From positions 1-49,003 of the forward strand of contig DUKZ01000019.1 of NCBI GenBank assembly GCA_013329045.1: DNA of 49,003 nt, in the 5' to 3' direction. How positions within the stretch are numbered: position 1 is the first letter of the stretch; each line of letters starts with the position of its first letter. Shown piece after piece: positions 47,944 through 49,003 of the stretch. The notes below the pieces were generated by a model, which was given only the letters and a program-made list of their open reading frames with translations, did not search any database and was not told the origin of the DNA. Origin of the DNA: Candidatus Woesearchaeota archaeon (lineage in GTDB: Archaea > Nanobdellota > Nanobdellia > Woesearchaeales > UBA9989). The position numbers and the translations under genes were made by a program.

Positions 47944-48936
47944 CTAAAAGACTGTTCCTTCGGGATAGACAATAAGGCCGTGATTGTCGATTCTCACTGG
48001 AAAGAGCTTTGTCGCATGATTTGTTCCCCGAAGTTTTATGACTTCAATGGCTCTTTCTCTGATGTCCCCCTTCCTGATATGATAAAGTAAGATGACCCCA
48101 TCGACTGAAAATTCAGTCTCGCTGGATATTTGCTTGTCAGGGTCGACATCTTTTTCTTCTGTCATGAGGGTGGTCATGTCCCAGCGGGCGAGCGATTCAA
48201 AAAGCTGGAGGCATGCTTTCCTTCGTGAAAGCTCATCCTTGTATAGCAATGAGAATGCAGTGAGTGAATCGATGACGAGGCGTTTTGCATGGATGCTCTC
48301 GATGGTGTCCCTGATGATTCCCCCGCCTGCCTTAAGGACGTCCCCTACCTGTTCTGGGGTGTATTGGAGGATGATGAGCTTTTTGTCCTTTACTTTCTTT
48401 TCCAGGTCCCAGCCAAACCGCTTGAACTCGCTCAGAATCTTTTCTTTGCTTTCCTCAAATGAGATATACACTCCTGTCTCCTTATGCTTCTCGATGCCAT
48501 GGACAAGGTATTGCATTGACAGGATTGATTTTCCAGAGCCAGCGCCTCCGACAATCAGGGTGACAGTATTCTTTCGAAATCCTCCTTCCATAATCTCATC
48601 TAATCCAGGAATGCCTGAAGGGAGTCGCTCCCAGGGATCTGCCCGCGCCTTTCCAGATGCAAGTTTTCCAGAGACTGGTGAGGTTCCATAATTTGTCGGT
48701 TCAGGTGGAGTTGTCTTGAGGCGCTGTTCGATGAGCGCCTTGAGGTCTTTCATGGTAACAACTTGCTGGGGTGCTGGAGATGGCTTTTCGATGGCTGGCT
48801 CAGCCACATGTGCAGGGGATGCCTTTTTCTTCACCGCGTGCTTTATCGCCTGCTTTTTTTGCTGTTTTTTCTTCAAAGGAGCAGGAGAACTGGCCGCTAC
48901 TGCATTCTTTTTTTCTACTTTCTCGAGTAACCCCAT
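47944..48936 (-). CDS. KaiC/FlaH-like ATPase with N-terminal Lys/Pro-rich extension
   Basis: The 330-aa product has a disordered basic N-terminus (residues 1-60, AAP/KKK-rich), then the RecA-fold domain. This opens with LPSGIPGLDEIMEGGFRKNT and Walker A GGAGSGKS (130-137), then VYISFEESKEKILSEFKRFG, and Walker B AKRLVIDSLTAFSLLYKDEL. Archaeal KaiC relatives include FlaH, the ATP-binding partner of the archaellum motor FlaI. Position beside the pilin-like operon supports a pilus regulatory or assembly role. The ATG lies about 25 nt after the TATA box at 48958-48967, so the message should be leaderless. Confidence 0.88.
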   Translation of the reverse strand: MGLLEKVEKKNAVAASSPAPLKKKQQKKQAIKHAVKKKASPAHVAEPAIEKPSPAPQQVVTMKDLKALIEQRLKTTPPEPTNYGTSPVSGKLASGKARADPWERLPSGIPGLDEIMEGGFRKNTVTLIVGGAGSGKSILSMQYLVHGIEKHKETGVYISFEESKEKILSEFKRFGWDLEKKVKDKKLIILQYTPEQVGDVLKAGGGIIRDTIESIHAKRLVIDSLTAFSLLYKDELSRRKACLQLFESLARWDMTTLMTEEKDVDPDKQISSETEFSVDGVILLYHIRKGDIRERAIEVIKLRGTNHATKLFPVRIDNHGLIVYPEGTVF

Positions 48937-48957
48937 GAACCCTTCCCGGGAACTCTC

Positions 48958-48967
48958 CTTTATATAT
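48958..48967 (-). promoter_or_regulatory. TATA box of the KaiC/FlaH-like gene
   Basis: Minus-strand AAGATATATAAAGG gives TATATAAAGG at the correct distance from the ATG at 48936 for a leaderless transcript. Beyond it, to the window end at 49003, I see no further gene. Confidence 0.6.
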
Positions 48968-49003
48968 CTTTTGTCGGAACGATATAGTCAATTTAACGTG
49001 ATA

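Overview
The window reads as archaeal chromosome, most likely from a small-genome DPANN-type lineage (Woesearchaeota/Pacearchaeota-like; this placement is inference). Directly visible signs are a diphthine synthase gene, an archaeal ATP-dependent DNA ligase, an archaeal-type phosphoglycerate kinase, an intron-containing tRNA-Phe(GAA), class III (Q...E) pilin signal sequences, FlaI/TadA- and FlaJ/TadC-type pilus machinery, KaiC-like ATPases, and TATA boxes about 25 nt before many start codons, which implies widespread leaderless mRNAs.

Layout. 1-6.8 kb (minus): a giant N-glycosylation-sequon-rich surface protein that runs off the left edge, preceded by an overlapping gene for a protein with two helix-turn-helix-like repeats, whose promoter carries two identical 20-nt palindromic repeats. 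6.9-7.0 kb: a complex three-way-junction inverted repeat, with a covarying relative at 22.5 kb. 7.0-12.6 kb: an accessory stretch with a metallophosphoesterase, a 51-aa ORF, an AT-rich Bro-N/transglutaminase-like pair, an exported two-HKD phospholipase-D-like protein, a VapBC-type pair and a PfkB kinase. 12.6-22.4 kb: a SpoT-like HD hydrolase, S-adenosylhomocysteine hydrolase, three envelope or envelope-linked proteins, a MEMO1-family protein, and an AbrB-like mini-protein overlapping a 719-aa double-T2SF membrane protein. 22.5-31.8 kb: structured intergenic DNA, tRNA-Phe with a partial copy of its 3' end nearby, seryl-tRNA synthetase, a frameshifted NSS transporter, the guaA-dph5-phosphatase operon, a zinc-ribbon RGG protein and a DNA ligase with an inserted zinc ribbon.

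31.9-38.4 kb (minus) is a type IV pilus-type locus: two small membrane accessory proteins, the secretion ATPase, two T2SF membrane proteins, a class III pilin and a large exported protein with a C-terminal membrane anchor. 38.5-41.9 kb holds a divergent phosphoglycerate kinase, a palindromic IS200/IS605-like remnant, and an overlapping GT4 glycosyltransferase/PIG-L deacetylase pair. 41.9-49 kb holds six genes chained by stop/start overlaps. They encode pilin-like or membrane-anchored extracellular proteins, headed by a 671-aa pilin-signal protein with a calcium-type FG-GAP beta-propeller. Two KaiC/FlaH-like proteins follow, one with degenerate nucleotide-binding motifs and membrane segments.

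Together the right third looks like a pilus/adhesin surface apparatus with its own ATPases. The six-gene overlapping operon (possible pilus-tip complex) and the duplicated covarying structured element are the best candidates for undescribed biology.
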